From the IMG/VR virus record IMGVR_UViG_3300025543_000036, positions 1 through 54,081 of that record: a stretch of 54,081 nucleotides of DNA; one strand, written 5' to 3'. The stretch is from a virus. Under the pieces are notes generated by a model that saw only the letters and a program-made list of their open reading frames with translations, was not told the origin of the DNA and made no database searches. Position numbers and translations under genes: made by a program. The first letter of the stretch is position 1. Every line of letters begins with the position of its first letter. Positions 1 through 6,325 of this stretch are shown here, in pieces.

Positions 1-51
1 GGGCATAAGTGATTCTGTATCTCATAAATTTTCTGAAGAACTTAGCATAAG
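1..51. repeat. Terminal overlap, left copy
   Basis: The first 51 bases recur at 54031-54081 with a single difference, A at position 19 against C at 54049. Both copies lie in the same reading frame of the ribonucleotide reductase gene, and the difference is a silent third-codon change (GTA/GTC, Val). The simplest reading is a circular or circularly permuted genome whose contig ends overlap. A true short terminal repeat is less likely because it would fall inside a gene. Confidence 0.9.
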
Positions 52-598
52 TCGGCCAGTAGCTAACCGCGCTATCGCACCTACAGGATCAATTGGTATT
101 CTTGCAGGGACAAGCACTGGCGTAGAGCCAATATTTGCTGTGGCTTACAAGCGTAGGTATTTAAAAGGTGGAACTAGGTGGCACTATCAGTATGTGGTAG
201 ACAGTGCGGCTCAAGAACTTATTAATATCTACGGTGCTAACCCAGACAAAATTGAATCTGCTCTTGATCTTGCTGACGACTATAAGCGTAGGATAAAGTT
301 CCAGGCTGACGTTCAAGACTATGTGGACATGTCTATTTCTTCTACAATTAACTTACCATCTTGGGGTAGTAAGACTAACAACGAAGATACTGTAGAAGAA
401 TTTACAAACACTCTCGCATCATATGCTCATAGATTAAGAGGCTTCACTGTATATCCTGACTCATGCCGTGGAGGACAACCTCTAACAAACGTACCTTACT
501 CTGAAGCTGTAGATAAACTAGGAGAGGAGTTTGAAGAGGGTGTAGAGGCACATGATATCTGCGACATTACAGGTCATGGGGGTAGTTGTGGGGTATAG
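2..598 (+). CDS. nrdJ: Class II ribonucleotide reductase, C-terminal part
   Basis: This is the 3' portion of the gene that begins at 52943. Read from position 2 it continues the same frame without a stop; the joined protein is about 561 residues. The segment holds the reductase barrel-end motif (APTGSIGILAGTSTGVEP) followed by FAVAYKRRYL, typical of adenosylcobalamin-dependent reductases. The C-terminus carries two cysteines (DICDITGHGGSCGV), expected to act as the redox relay that re-reduces the active site. It converts ribonucleotides to deoxyribonucleotides for phage DNA synthesis. The TAG stop (596-598) directly abuts the ATG of the next gene, so the two are probably co-translated. At about 560 residues it is shorter than most cellular class II enzymes, as is common for phage versions. 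Confidence 0.9.
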   Translation, partial: GISDSVSHKFSEELSISRPVANRAIAPTGSIGILAGTSTGVEPIFAVAYKRRYLKGGTRWHYQYVVDSAAQELINIYGANPDKIESALDLADDYKRRIKFQADVQDYVDMSISSTINLPSWGSKTNNEDTVEEFTNTLASYAHRLRGFTVYPDSCRGGQPLTNVPYSEAVDKLGEEFEEGVEAHDICDITGHGGSCGV

Positions 599-1165
599 AT
601 GTTAACTCACTATTGTTTCAAAGAAGTTCTCCCAAAAGAATTTTGTGACGGTTTTCTTAATGTTGCACGGGAACTAGATTCTAAAGAGGCAGAAGTTTTT
701 AAAGAAGGCGACGATGTAGTATTATCAGAGATAAGAAACAACAGAGTTGCATGGTTAGCTAATGACGAGTTGTCTGGGATACTAGAATTGTATGTAGACA
801 TAGCTAATGAAAAAGCTGGCTGGGATTTTAGTTTAACTTCTTTTGAAGTACCTCAAGTATCCTTTTATGGTAAGGGTCAGTTCTATGATTGGCATGTAGA
901 TACAGGAGTAGAAAAACAAAGTGATCCTTACTTCAGAAAGTTAGCTATCTCTATAACACTCAACGATGAGTTTAAAGGGGGTGACTTCCAGGTACAGAAT
1001 TTTGTTCACCCTCAAGCACCTAATAGATTTAAAACTGTAAAAGAAATGAGGAGACAAGGAAGTATTGTTGTCTTCCCTTCTTTTATTTTTCACAGAGTAA
1101 CTAAAGTGAAAGAGGGAGAAAGGTCTGCTATGACTTGTTGGTTTAGAGGTGAAAAATTCTCTTGA
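599..1165 (+). CDS. 2-oxoglutarate/Fe(II)-dependent dioxygenase
   Basis: A 188-residue protein with the double-stranded beta-helix signature of Fe(II)/2-oxoglutarate oxygenases: an HxD pair (His99, Asp101 in YDWHVD), a distal His165 (FIFHRV) and Arg175 (GERSAM) to bind 2-oxoglutarate. The family includes PiuC-like and prolyl-hydroxylase-like enzymes, and such genes are frequent in marine phages. The substrate cannot be read from sequence; peptide or nucleic-acid hydroxylation are both possible. ATG follows the reductase stop with no gap, so expression is presumably coupled. The gene's own stop overlaps the -35 box of a promoter for the next gene. Confidence 0.85.
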   Translation: MLTHYCFKEVLPKEFCDGFLNVARELDSKEAEVFKEGDDVVLSEIRNNRVAWLANDELSGILELYVDIANEKAGWDFSLTSFEVPQVSFYGKGQFYDWHVDTGVEKQSDPYFRKLAISITLNDEFKGGDFQVQNFVHPQAPNRFKTVKEMRRQGSIVVFPSFIFHRVTKVKEGERSAMTCWFRGEKFS

Positions 1166-1190
1166 CTATTGTTTCTTTTTGTAGTAATCT
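1162..1190 (+). promoter_or_regulatory. Putative sigma-70 promoter upstream of hsp20
   Basis: TTGACT (1162-1167), a 17-base spacer, and TAATCT (1185-1190). The -35 box overlaps the TGA stop of the oxygenase gene. Predicted from sequence only. Confidence 0.6.
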
Positions 1191-1192
1191 TT

Positions 1193-1221
1193 TTGTGGCA
1201 TGACATATTGTGTGCTATACA
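1193..1221 (+). promoter_or_regulatory. Second putative promoter upstream of hsp20
   Basis: TTGTGG (1193-1198), a 17-base spacer, and TATACA (1216-1221), ending 23 bases before the hsp20 ATG. It is weaker at -35 than the first site. Tandem promoters would give the heat-shock gene extra expression over the long plus-strand transcript. Confidence 0.4.
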
Positions 1222-1244
1222 ACCTTGCTTAACAGGAGAATACT

Positions 1245-1691
1245 ATGAATACAATATTACAAACTGAAAATGTTCAGAATTTATTAAAGAACTTTAGTCT
1301 TGGATTTGAAGATTACTCATCTTCACCAATGATATCCTTTCATAGAGATAATGCAACTACTTTTCCTTTCCACGATATTAATAAAGACGGAGAGGATGGT
1401 TATGTCTTAGAGATTGCTTTAGCTGGATATGCTAAAGAAGACATAACAGTAGAAGAGAGAGATGGTTTCTTAACTGTCGCCTCTAGTGATTTCTATAACA
1501 ATAAAGAAATAACAGAAGAAATTTCAGACGCTATTGTAGTAAGAAATATTTCAAAGAGAAAATTTAAAAGAACATTCTCTTTAAATCCTAACTATGTTGT
1601 AGCTGCCGCAGAGATGGTGGACGGGCTACTAAAAATTAGGTTGAAGATGAAAGCCGATGACCAACATAAAAAAGTAATTCCAATAGAATAG
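1245..1691 (+). CDS. hsp20: Small heat-shock protein (Hsp20, alpha-crystallin domain)
   Basis: A 148-residue IbpA-type holdase. Residues about 45-140 form the alpha-crystallin domain, recognisable from DGEDGYVLEIALAGY, KEDITVEERDGFLTV and the late strand ISKRKFKRTFSLN. A short variable N-terminal arm precedes it. sHsps bind unfolding proteins without ATP, and homologues are known in T4-like cyanophages. A good ribosome site (AGGAG, about 1236) lies upstream of the ATG. The gene has its own promoter-like sequences and a hairpin behind it, so it may be a separate transcription unit within the late plus arm. It could protect the host translation machinery or virion proteins during infection. Confidence 0.92.
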   Translation: MNTILQTENVQNLLKNFSLGFEDYSSSPMISFHRDNATTFPFHDINKDGEDGYVLEIALAGYAKEDITVEERDGFLTVASSDFYNNKEITEEISDAIVVRNISKRKFKRTFSLNPNYVVAAAEMVDGLLKIRLKMKADDQHKKVIPIE

Positions 1692-1699
1692 GTAGTACG

Positions 1700-1723
1700 G
1701 GGGTGGGGTATTGTCCTCACCCC
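1700..1723 (+). terminator. GC-rich hairpin after hsp20
   Basis: GGGGTGGGG (1700-1708) pairs with CCTCACCCC (1715-1723) through one G-T wobble, with a six-base loop. No T-run follows, so it may be an mRNA-stabilising or processing hairpin rather than a classic terminator. The next ATG is at 1737. Confidence 0.45.
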
Positions 1724-1736
1724 TGACCATATAAAA

Positions 1737-2498
1737 ATGTTAGATAAACCATACAAAATATATGTAGGGTATGACGAAAAAGAAAAGACTTACTTTGATG
1801 TTCTGTCCTACAGCATAAGAAAAAATACAAACCATCCCGTAGATATAATCCCACTAAAGCAGAACGCTCTACGAAGGGCGGGTCTTTACTTCAGAGGAAA
1901 AGAAATAAACGAGGACAATCAATTTGTAGATTGTTTTGATGGTAAACCTTTCTCAACTGAATTTAGTTTCACTAGATTTTTAGTTCCTTTCTTAAATCAA
2001 TTTGAAGGGTACGCCTTATTTATGGACTGTGATATGTTTGTTAATACAGACATATCTGAATTATTTAATGAGTATTGTAATCCTTCATTTGCGGTCAGTT
2101 GTGTGAAACATGACCATGTTACAGAAGGCGGTCTGAAGATGGATAACCGTGTTCAGTCTAACTATCAGAGGAAGAACTGGTCCAGTTTTGTTATGTGGAA
2201 CTGTGGGCATGAAGCACTAAAAGATTTTACTGTGCATGATGTAAGTACAAGGAATGGTTCTTGGTTACATAGGTTTGCTTTCCTTGAGAGGGAGTATGAG
2301 AATAATCTTATTGGGTCTATACCTCAAGAATGGAACTGGTTAGATGGACATTCTCCCGCTAACTTAAAACCTAAGTGTGTTCACTTTACTACAGGCGGTC
2401 CAATATACAGCAACTGGGATGGGCGAAGAACTATAGATAATAAACATGCTATGGAGTGGTCAACATTATATTCAGAAATGGTTAAAGTAAATGGTTAG
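1737..2498 (+). CDS. GT-A fold glycosyltransferase (GT8-like)
   Basis: A 253-residue protein. The N-terminus (YKIYVGYDEKE) starts a Rossmann-type nucleotide-sugar fold. Residues about 96-104 (YALFMDCDMFV) hold a DxD motif that binds metal and the sugar-nucleotide. Later segments (SSFVMWNC, PQEWNWLDG, VHFTTGGP) match GT8-like and marine-phage glycosyltransferases. It likely moves a sugar from an NDP-sugar to an unknown acceptor in the host cytoplasm. It overlaps the next gene by 8 bases. With the fusion protein downstream and the GDP-sugar genes at 48.9-51.1 kb it suggests a phage-encoded glycosylation programme. No strong Shine-Dalgarno is visible before the ATG. Confidence 0.82.
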   Translation: MLDKPYKIYVGYDEKEKTYFDVLSYSIRKNTNHPVDIIPLKQNALRRAGLYFRGKEINEDNQFVDCFDGKPFSTEFSFTRFLVPFLNQFEGYALFMDCDMFVNTDISELFNEYCNPSFAVSCVKHDHVTEGGLKMDNRVQSNYQRKNWSSFVMWNCGHEALKDFTVHDVSTRNGSWLHRFAFLEREYENNLIGSIPQEWNWLDGHSPANLKPKCVHFTTGGPIYSNWDGRRTIDNKHAMEWSTLYSEMVKVNG

Positions 2499-4785
2499 AT
2501 TTGTAACATCCTTTTCAGGTAAACACTACGACATATATGCAAAAAAAATGTTGGAGTCTGTCGTTGAACACTGGGCAGATAACTTAAAACTTATTGTTTA
2601 TTATGACACTGTAACTGAAGAACAGAAGAAAGACTTTCCTAAGTCACCTATTATTGAATACAGAGACTTAGATGAGGTTGAAGACAGAGCTATCTTCTTG
2701 GATAAGATGAAAGGCTATGACGGCACATCTAATGGTCAGATGCCTTATGACTTTCGCATGGATGCTCTACGCTTCTGTCACAAAGTATATGCTCTCACAG
2801 ACTACTTTCTTGAGATATCAGAGAACGAAGCCAAGGGTGGCTGGCTTATATGGATGGATGCAGATGTACTGACTACATCCCCTTTGTCTGAAGAAATTTT
2901 GTTCCAGGCTTTTCCTAAAGATTCAGAGTTAATACATTTAGGAAGAACAGACATTGATTTTAGTGAGACAGGATTTATTGGTTTTAATCTAGATACGATG
3001 CATAGCCATTACTTCTTAGCTGACATAAGAGGATGCTATGATATAGGCGAAGTGCTGGCCTACCGAGAGTGGACCGACGCTTTTATTATGACTAGGTTCA
3101 TTAAGATATATGCAGCGCATGGCATGAAGGTTCATAATTTAAGTGAGGGTGCGTCTGGTCTAGCTGTTTTCCCTCAATCTAAGTTAGCAGACTTTATGAT
3201 CCATTATAAAGGTAATTTAAAAAATACTATAGGCGAAGATATTGTTACTCCTGATGTAAACTTACCTCGTTATCATCAGTTAGCTGTTCTTATTAGAGAG
3301 TATAAACCTAAAAGAATTGTAGAGGTTGGAACTTGGAATGGTGGCAGAGCTATAGAGATGGCCTTGGCTGCTTTTGAAAATAGCAAACGAGTACACTATA
3401 CTGGCTTTGATTTATTTGAAGATGCAACATTTGAGATAGACCGTAAGGAACAAAACACTAAGCCTCATAATAATTTTGATGCAGTAAAGAAACGTCTTGA
3501 AGACTTTGCTGGTAAGATGAAAGAAGATAAGAAGACGTTCACCTTTACTTTATTAAAAGGTGATTCAAAAGAAACCATGCCGAAAGCAAAGAAAGAGTTA
3601 AAGAAAGCTGACTTTGCTTTTATAGATGGTGGTCATAGTGAAGAAACTATTTTATCTGATTATGAAAATTTAATACATGTTCCTGTAGTAGTCTTAGATG
3701 ATTACTATAGTAAGGATATAGACGATAAAATTCCTGGTGATGATTTTCTAGGAACTAACCGTCTTGTAGAATCAATGGAGAAGACAAGGATATTTGTCTT
3801 GCCTTCTCAAGATAGAGTGAAGGATGGCGGTACTGTTCACTTGGCTGTTAGGTTAAAAACAGATGACCTTCCTAACCTACCTAAAGAATTAAGTAGAACA
3901 CCTATTATAATTCAACCTAAAGATTGCGTTCCTAAAGACGATATACTGGACAATATAAACGATAACGTAGAGTTAATAAAAGATTGGGACTTTGTTCAAA
4001 ACTGTGATGTTAATAATGAACATGTAATTGTAGCATCCGCTGGTCCTTCTATGGACTTTGAAGAATTAAAAGCTGTTCAGAAAAAATACGATGCTAAAGT
4101 AGTGTGTGTAAAACATAGTTATCCTTTACTCTTGGAGGCTGGTATTCAACCTTGGGCATGTGTTATACTTGACCCTCGCCCGATAACTGGAACTAGTACA
4201 CACGGTGTTGTGCGAACAGAGTTGTTTAAGGAGATTGACCCAGTTACTAAGTTCTTTATTGCGTCTATGACTGATCCTAGTGTTACTAAGTTCATACTGG
4301 ATAAGACAAAGAATGTATACGGGTGGCATGCTTTCTCTCAAGCTGTTGCTGATATAGTAAGTGGTAAGATTGAGATAGACTATAATTTAAAAATAGACAA
4401 AGAAAACGCTACGTTTGTTAGCGGTGGTACATGTGCGGCAATGCGATCAATTGGCATGATGCACATATTTGGATTTAGGAACTTCCATCTGTTTGGTTTT
4501 GATTGTTCAATAGAAGGTCTTTCTGATGAACAGAAAAAAGAAAAGCTAGATGATGGTGTAAGACCTAAATATATGCCAGTAGAAATAAGCGACTGTCATT
4601 TCTGGACTACTGGCGAACTTCTTGCAATGGCACAAGATTGTGAGAAGTTGTTTGATAATCCTCAAGTTGAAATGATGGTCAATTTTTATGGAGAGAATAC
4701 ATTAGTATCTGAGGTTTACAAACTTTCTAAGAAAAGTAATCCAACACACTACACTAAATATATAGAAGACAAACAGACAACCTAA
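2491..4785 (+). CDS. Three-domain fusion: glycosyltransferase, SAM methyltransferase, DUF115/MptE-like
   Basis: A 764-residue protein with three visible parts. Residues 1-245 resemble a GT-A glycosyltransferase with a DxD motif (WMDADVL, 121-127). Residues about 260-460 look like a class I SAM-dependent methyltransferase: motif I VEVGTWNGG (277-285), then a TGFDLFED strand and an AFIDGGHSEE segment (376-385), as in the Methyltransf_24 type. Residues about 510-720 resemble DUF115/MptE-like Rossmann domains found in flagellin (Maf/PseE) glycosyltransferases: VIVASAGPS (512-520), VILDPRP and FHLFGFDCS. The protein could add and methylate a glycan. Substrates are unknown. It overlaps the preceding glycosyltransferase gene, implying joint expression. 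Each domain call rests on motifs; the fusion itself is directly seen as one uninterrupted frame. Confidence 0.75.
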   Translation: MVRFVTSFSGKHYDIYAKKMLESVVEHWADNLKLIVYYDTVTEEQKKDFPKSPIIEYRDLDEVEDRAIFLDKMKGYDGTSNGQMPYDFRMDALRFCHKVYALTDYFLEISENEAKGGWLIWMDADVLTTSPLSEEILFQAFPKDSELIHLGRTDIDFSETGFIGFNLDTMHSHYFLADIRGCYDIGEVLAYREWTDAFIMTRFIKIYAAHGMKVHNLSEGASGLAVFPQSKLADFMIHYKGNLKNTIGEDIVTPDVNLPRYHQLAVLIREYKPKRIVEVGTWNGGRAIEMALAAFENSKRVHYTGFDLFEDATFEIDRKEQNTKPHNNFDAVKKRLEDFAGKMKEDKKTFTFTLLKGDSKETMPKAKKELKKADFAFIDGGHSEETILSDYENLIHVPVVVLDDYYSKDIDDKIPGDDFLGTNRLVESMEKTRIFVLPSQDRVKDGGTVHLAVRLKTDDLPNLPKELSRTPIIIQPKDCVPKDDILDNINDNVELIKDWDFVQNCDVNNEHVIVASAGPSMDFEELKAVQKKYDAKVVCVKHSYPLLLEAGIQPWACVILDPRPITGTSTHGVVRTELFKEIDPVTKFFIASMTDPSVTKFILDKTKNVYGWHAFSQAVADIVSGKIEIDYNLKIDKENATFVSGGTCAAMRSIGMMHIFGFRNFHLFGFDCSIEGLSDEQKKEKLDDGVRPKYMPVEISDCHFWTTGELLAMAQDCEKLFDNPQVEMMVNFYGENTLVSEVYKLSKKSNPTHYTKYIEDKQTT

Positions 4786-4798
4786 GAAAGGATTTAAT

Positions 4799-4981
4799 AT
4801 GCTTCAAACTATCATAGACAACAGTGATATAATTTTAAGTACGTTAACAGGTATCGTTACCATAGCTAGTATTGTTGTGGCTGGTACACGAACACCTTCC
4901 CCTGACACTATTATGGGCAAGATTTATAAAGCAGTAGAGTTTTTGTCGCTAACAATAGGTAAAGCTAAAGAAAAAGGTTAG
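4799..4981 (+). CDS. Small membrane protein, holin candidate
   Basis: A 60-residue protein with one hydrophobic stretch (about residues 9-28, IILSTLTGIVTIASIVVAG) and a short charged C-terminal tail (GKAKEKG). It has an AAGGA ribosome site and sits directly before the i-spanin/o-spanin pair. That position and topology fit a holin, which would form lethal membrane lesions at the end of infection. No holin family signature is visible, so the call depends on context. Confidence 0.55.
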   Translation: MLQTIIDNSDIILSTLTGIVTIASIVVAGTRTPSPDTIMGKIYKAVEFLSLTIGKAKEKG

Positions 4982-4988
4982 AAACAAA

Positions 4989-5219
4989 ATGCCTGTAATA
5001 TCTTCTATTGTATCCTCAGTTGTTAATATCTTCACTAAAATACTACCTCTTTTATTTGCATATAAAGCAGGTAAGAATAGTGCAGAGAAAAAAGAACTTG
5101 AGGATGCAATAGAAAAAAATAGGAAGCGAGATAAAATTGAAGAAGATATTGAGCGTCTGTCTAATGACTCTGTTGTTAGCAAGTTGCGTAACCGTTGGGG
5201 GAGGAAAGACTTACTGTAG
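4989..5219 (+). CDS. Rz: i-spanin (Rz-like)
   Basis: A 76-residue protein with an N-terminal membrane anchor (about residues 4-25) followed by a highly charged helical region (KNSAEKKELEDAIEKNRKRD and on). This is the layout of inner-membrane spanin subunits, whose periplasmic coiled coil contacts the outer-membrane lipoprotein to fuse the two membranes during lysis. The last 83 bases overlap the start of the o-spanin gene in another frame, the classical Rz/Rz1 arrangement, which strengthens both calls. Confidence 0.8.
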   Translation: MPVISSIVSSVVNIFTKILPLLFAYKAGKNSAEKKELEDAIEKNRKRDKIEEDIERLSNDSVVSKLRNRWGRKDLL

Positions 5220-5322
5220 TTGGGTAAAGCCTATCCTTATTTCTGACAATGACAAACTTTCTAATGGAACCGCAAGGCGTATACTTGCCCATAATGAAAC
5301 ATGGGATAAGTTCTGTAATTAA
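5137..5322 (+). CDS. Rz1: o-spanin lipoprotein (Rz1-like)
   Basis: A 61-residue protein from a TTG start. It begins MKKILSVCLMTLLLASC, a lipoprotein signal with lipobox LLAS-Cys17. The mature part (ISDNDKLSNGTARRILAHNE) resembles Rz1-type proteins that follow i-spanins in other phages. The TTG at 5137 is preferred because the internal ATG ten codons later would leave too short a signal; AGGAAGCGAG lies upstream. The 5' part overlaps the i-spanin gene in a different frame. The terminase small subunit gene begins 3 bases after its stop. Confidence 0.82.
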   Translation: MKKILSVCLMTLLLASCVTVGGGKTYCSWVKPILISDNDKLSNGTARRILAHNETWDKFCN

Positions 5323-5324
5323 TC

Positions 5325-5858
5325 ATGGCTGAATTAAAGATAAGACAGGAGAAGTTCTGTCAAGCATATGTCCTCTATCGCAACGCAACGGAGTCAGCCA
5401 AGATAGCTGGCTACTCTGAAGGTTCTGCACATACGCAGGGTCATAGACTTATGCAGCGAGGAGACATTAAAGAAAGAATAGAAGAATTAGAGAAAGAAGT
5501 AGAGACACGCATTGATGTTGTCTCTGAAATAGAAAACCAATATACCTACGCAAAGAACAACGGACACACAAACAGCGCTATCAAAGCACTAGAGGTGTTG
5601 TCTCGCATACGTTCTGCTAAAGAAGATGAAGCACCTAAAAATGTAGCTGAAATAGAAAACGAGATAATTAAGTATCTTGAAGTTCTAGGTGAGAAAGAAA
5701 CATCAAAACTTTTTTTAAAATGTGATTTCTTTGCTGATGAAGAACAAGAAGAAGACCTTGATGAGGTAGAACATCTAAAAGAAAAGATAGAATCTATACC
5801 TAAAAGGAATGTTAGGAAAGAATACCTGGAATCCAGGGAAGGACATGTGCTAAAATAG
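5325..5858 (+). CDS. terS: Terminase small subunit
   Basis: A 177-residue protein. The N-terminal 60 residues (LKIRQEKFCQAYVLYRNATE, AKIAGYSEGSAHTQGHRLMQ) match the helix-turn-helix DNA-recognition part of the Terminase_2 family. A helical oligomerisation region follows, then an acidic segment (about 145-155) and a charged tail. It recognises phage DNA and delivers it to the large subunit. Unusually it lies at the end of the plus-strand arm behind the lysis genes, about 27 kb from the large subunit gene (32702-34297, minus strand). On the circular map it is the last gene of the plus arm. Confidence 0.85.
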   Translation: MAELKIRQEKFCQAYVLYRNATESAKIAGYSEGSAHTQGHRLMQRGDIKERIEELEKEVETRIDVVSEIENQYTYAKNNGHTNSAIKALEVLSRIRSAKEDEAPKNVAEIENEIIKYLEVLGEKETSKLFLKCDFFADEEQEEDLDEVEHLKEKIESIPKRNVRKEYLESREGHVLK

Positions 5859-5953
5859 GCTAAATCCTTTGTGCGCCTGACAATTAAACACACATAAAAT
5901 TAACTTATATTCTGGTGGTAGGGTAGCAGGGGCATTGCTTACCTGCACTGTAC

Positions 5954-5978
5954 GGCTAATTTTAAGCCTTATTTTTTC
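5954..5978 (+). terminator. Terminator between the converging arms
   Basis: GGCT (5954-5957) and AGCC (5965-5968) form a short stem followed by TTATTTTTTC. An additional hairpin (GCAGG/CCTGC, about 5928-5945) lies just upstream. It sits exactly where the plus and minus arms converge. The stem is short, so efficiency is uncertain. Confidence 0.5.
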
Positions 5979-6325
5979 ATCTTAATCTCTTCAACGGCAG
6001 GATGTCGCCCATTATGCATTTTTTGGAGTGCTAATATTTCATATTCTGTTTTCTTTAATCTTTCAGAAACTCCACCCCTCCATTTATTTTGTTCTTCAAG
6101 ATTACCAGGACTTAGGATATCTGACAGAACCTTAATCTGACTTCTTAAAACAGAGACAGTATTCTCTGCTGTATCTAGTTCCCTGTTTAATTCATCTACA
6201 TAAGTTTTTATCTCAGCTTGGTTAGCTTTTAATGTAGTTACTTGTGATCTTACTAATGCCCATGCACCAGACAACGAGGCTATGACTGCTCCAATCTGGA
6301 ACAGAAATTCTGTGTCCATCTCCAT
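5969..6325 (-). CDS. Membrane-anchored coiled-coil protein, unknown function
   Basis: A 118-residue protein with a hydrophobic N-terminal segment (about residues 6-26, LFQIGAVIASLSGAWALV) and a long predicted coiled coil (about 30-95) with regular acidic and basic heptads. It is the last gene of the minus-strand virion arm and shares a TAATG stop/start with the large internal virion protein gene before it. A spanin-like or virion-ejection role would fit the topology, but I see no family signature. Confidence 0.7.
   Translation of the reverse strand: MEMDTEFLFQIGAVIASLSGAWALVRSQVTTLKANQAEIKTYVDELNRELDTAENTVSVLRSQIKVLSDILSPGNLEEQNKWRGGVSERLKKTEYEILALQKMHNGRHPAVEEIKMKK

Noticed and set aside
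1-51. Phage terminal direct repeat (T7-like packaging end)
   Set aside because: The overlap is only 51 bases, lies inside a gene and contains a mismatch; a contig overlap is more likely.
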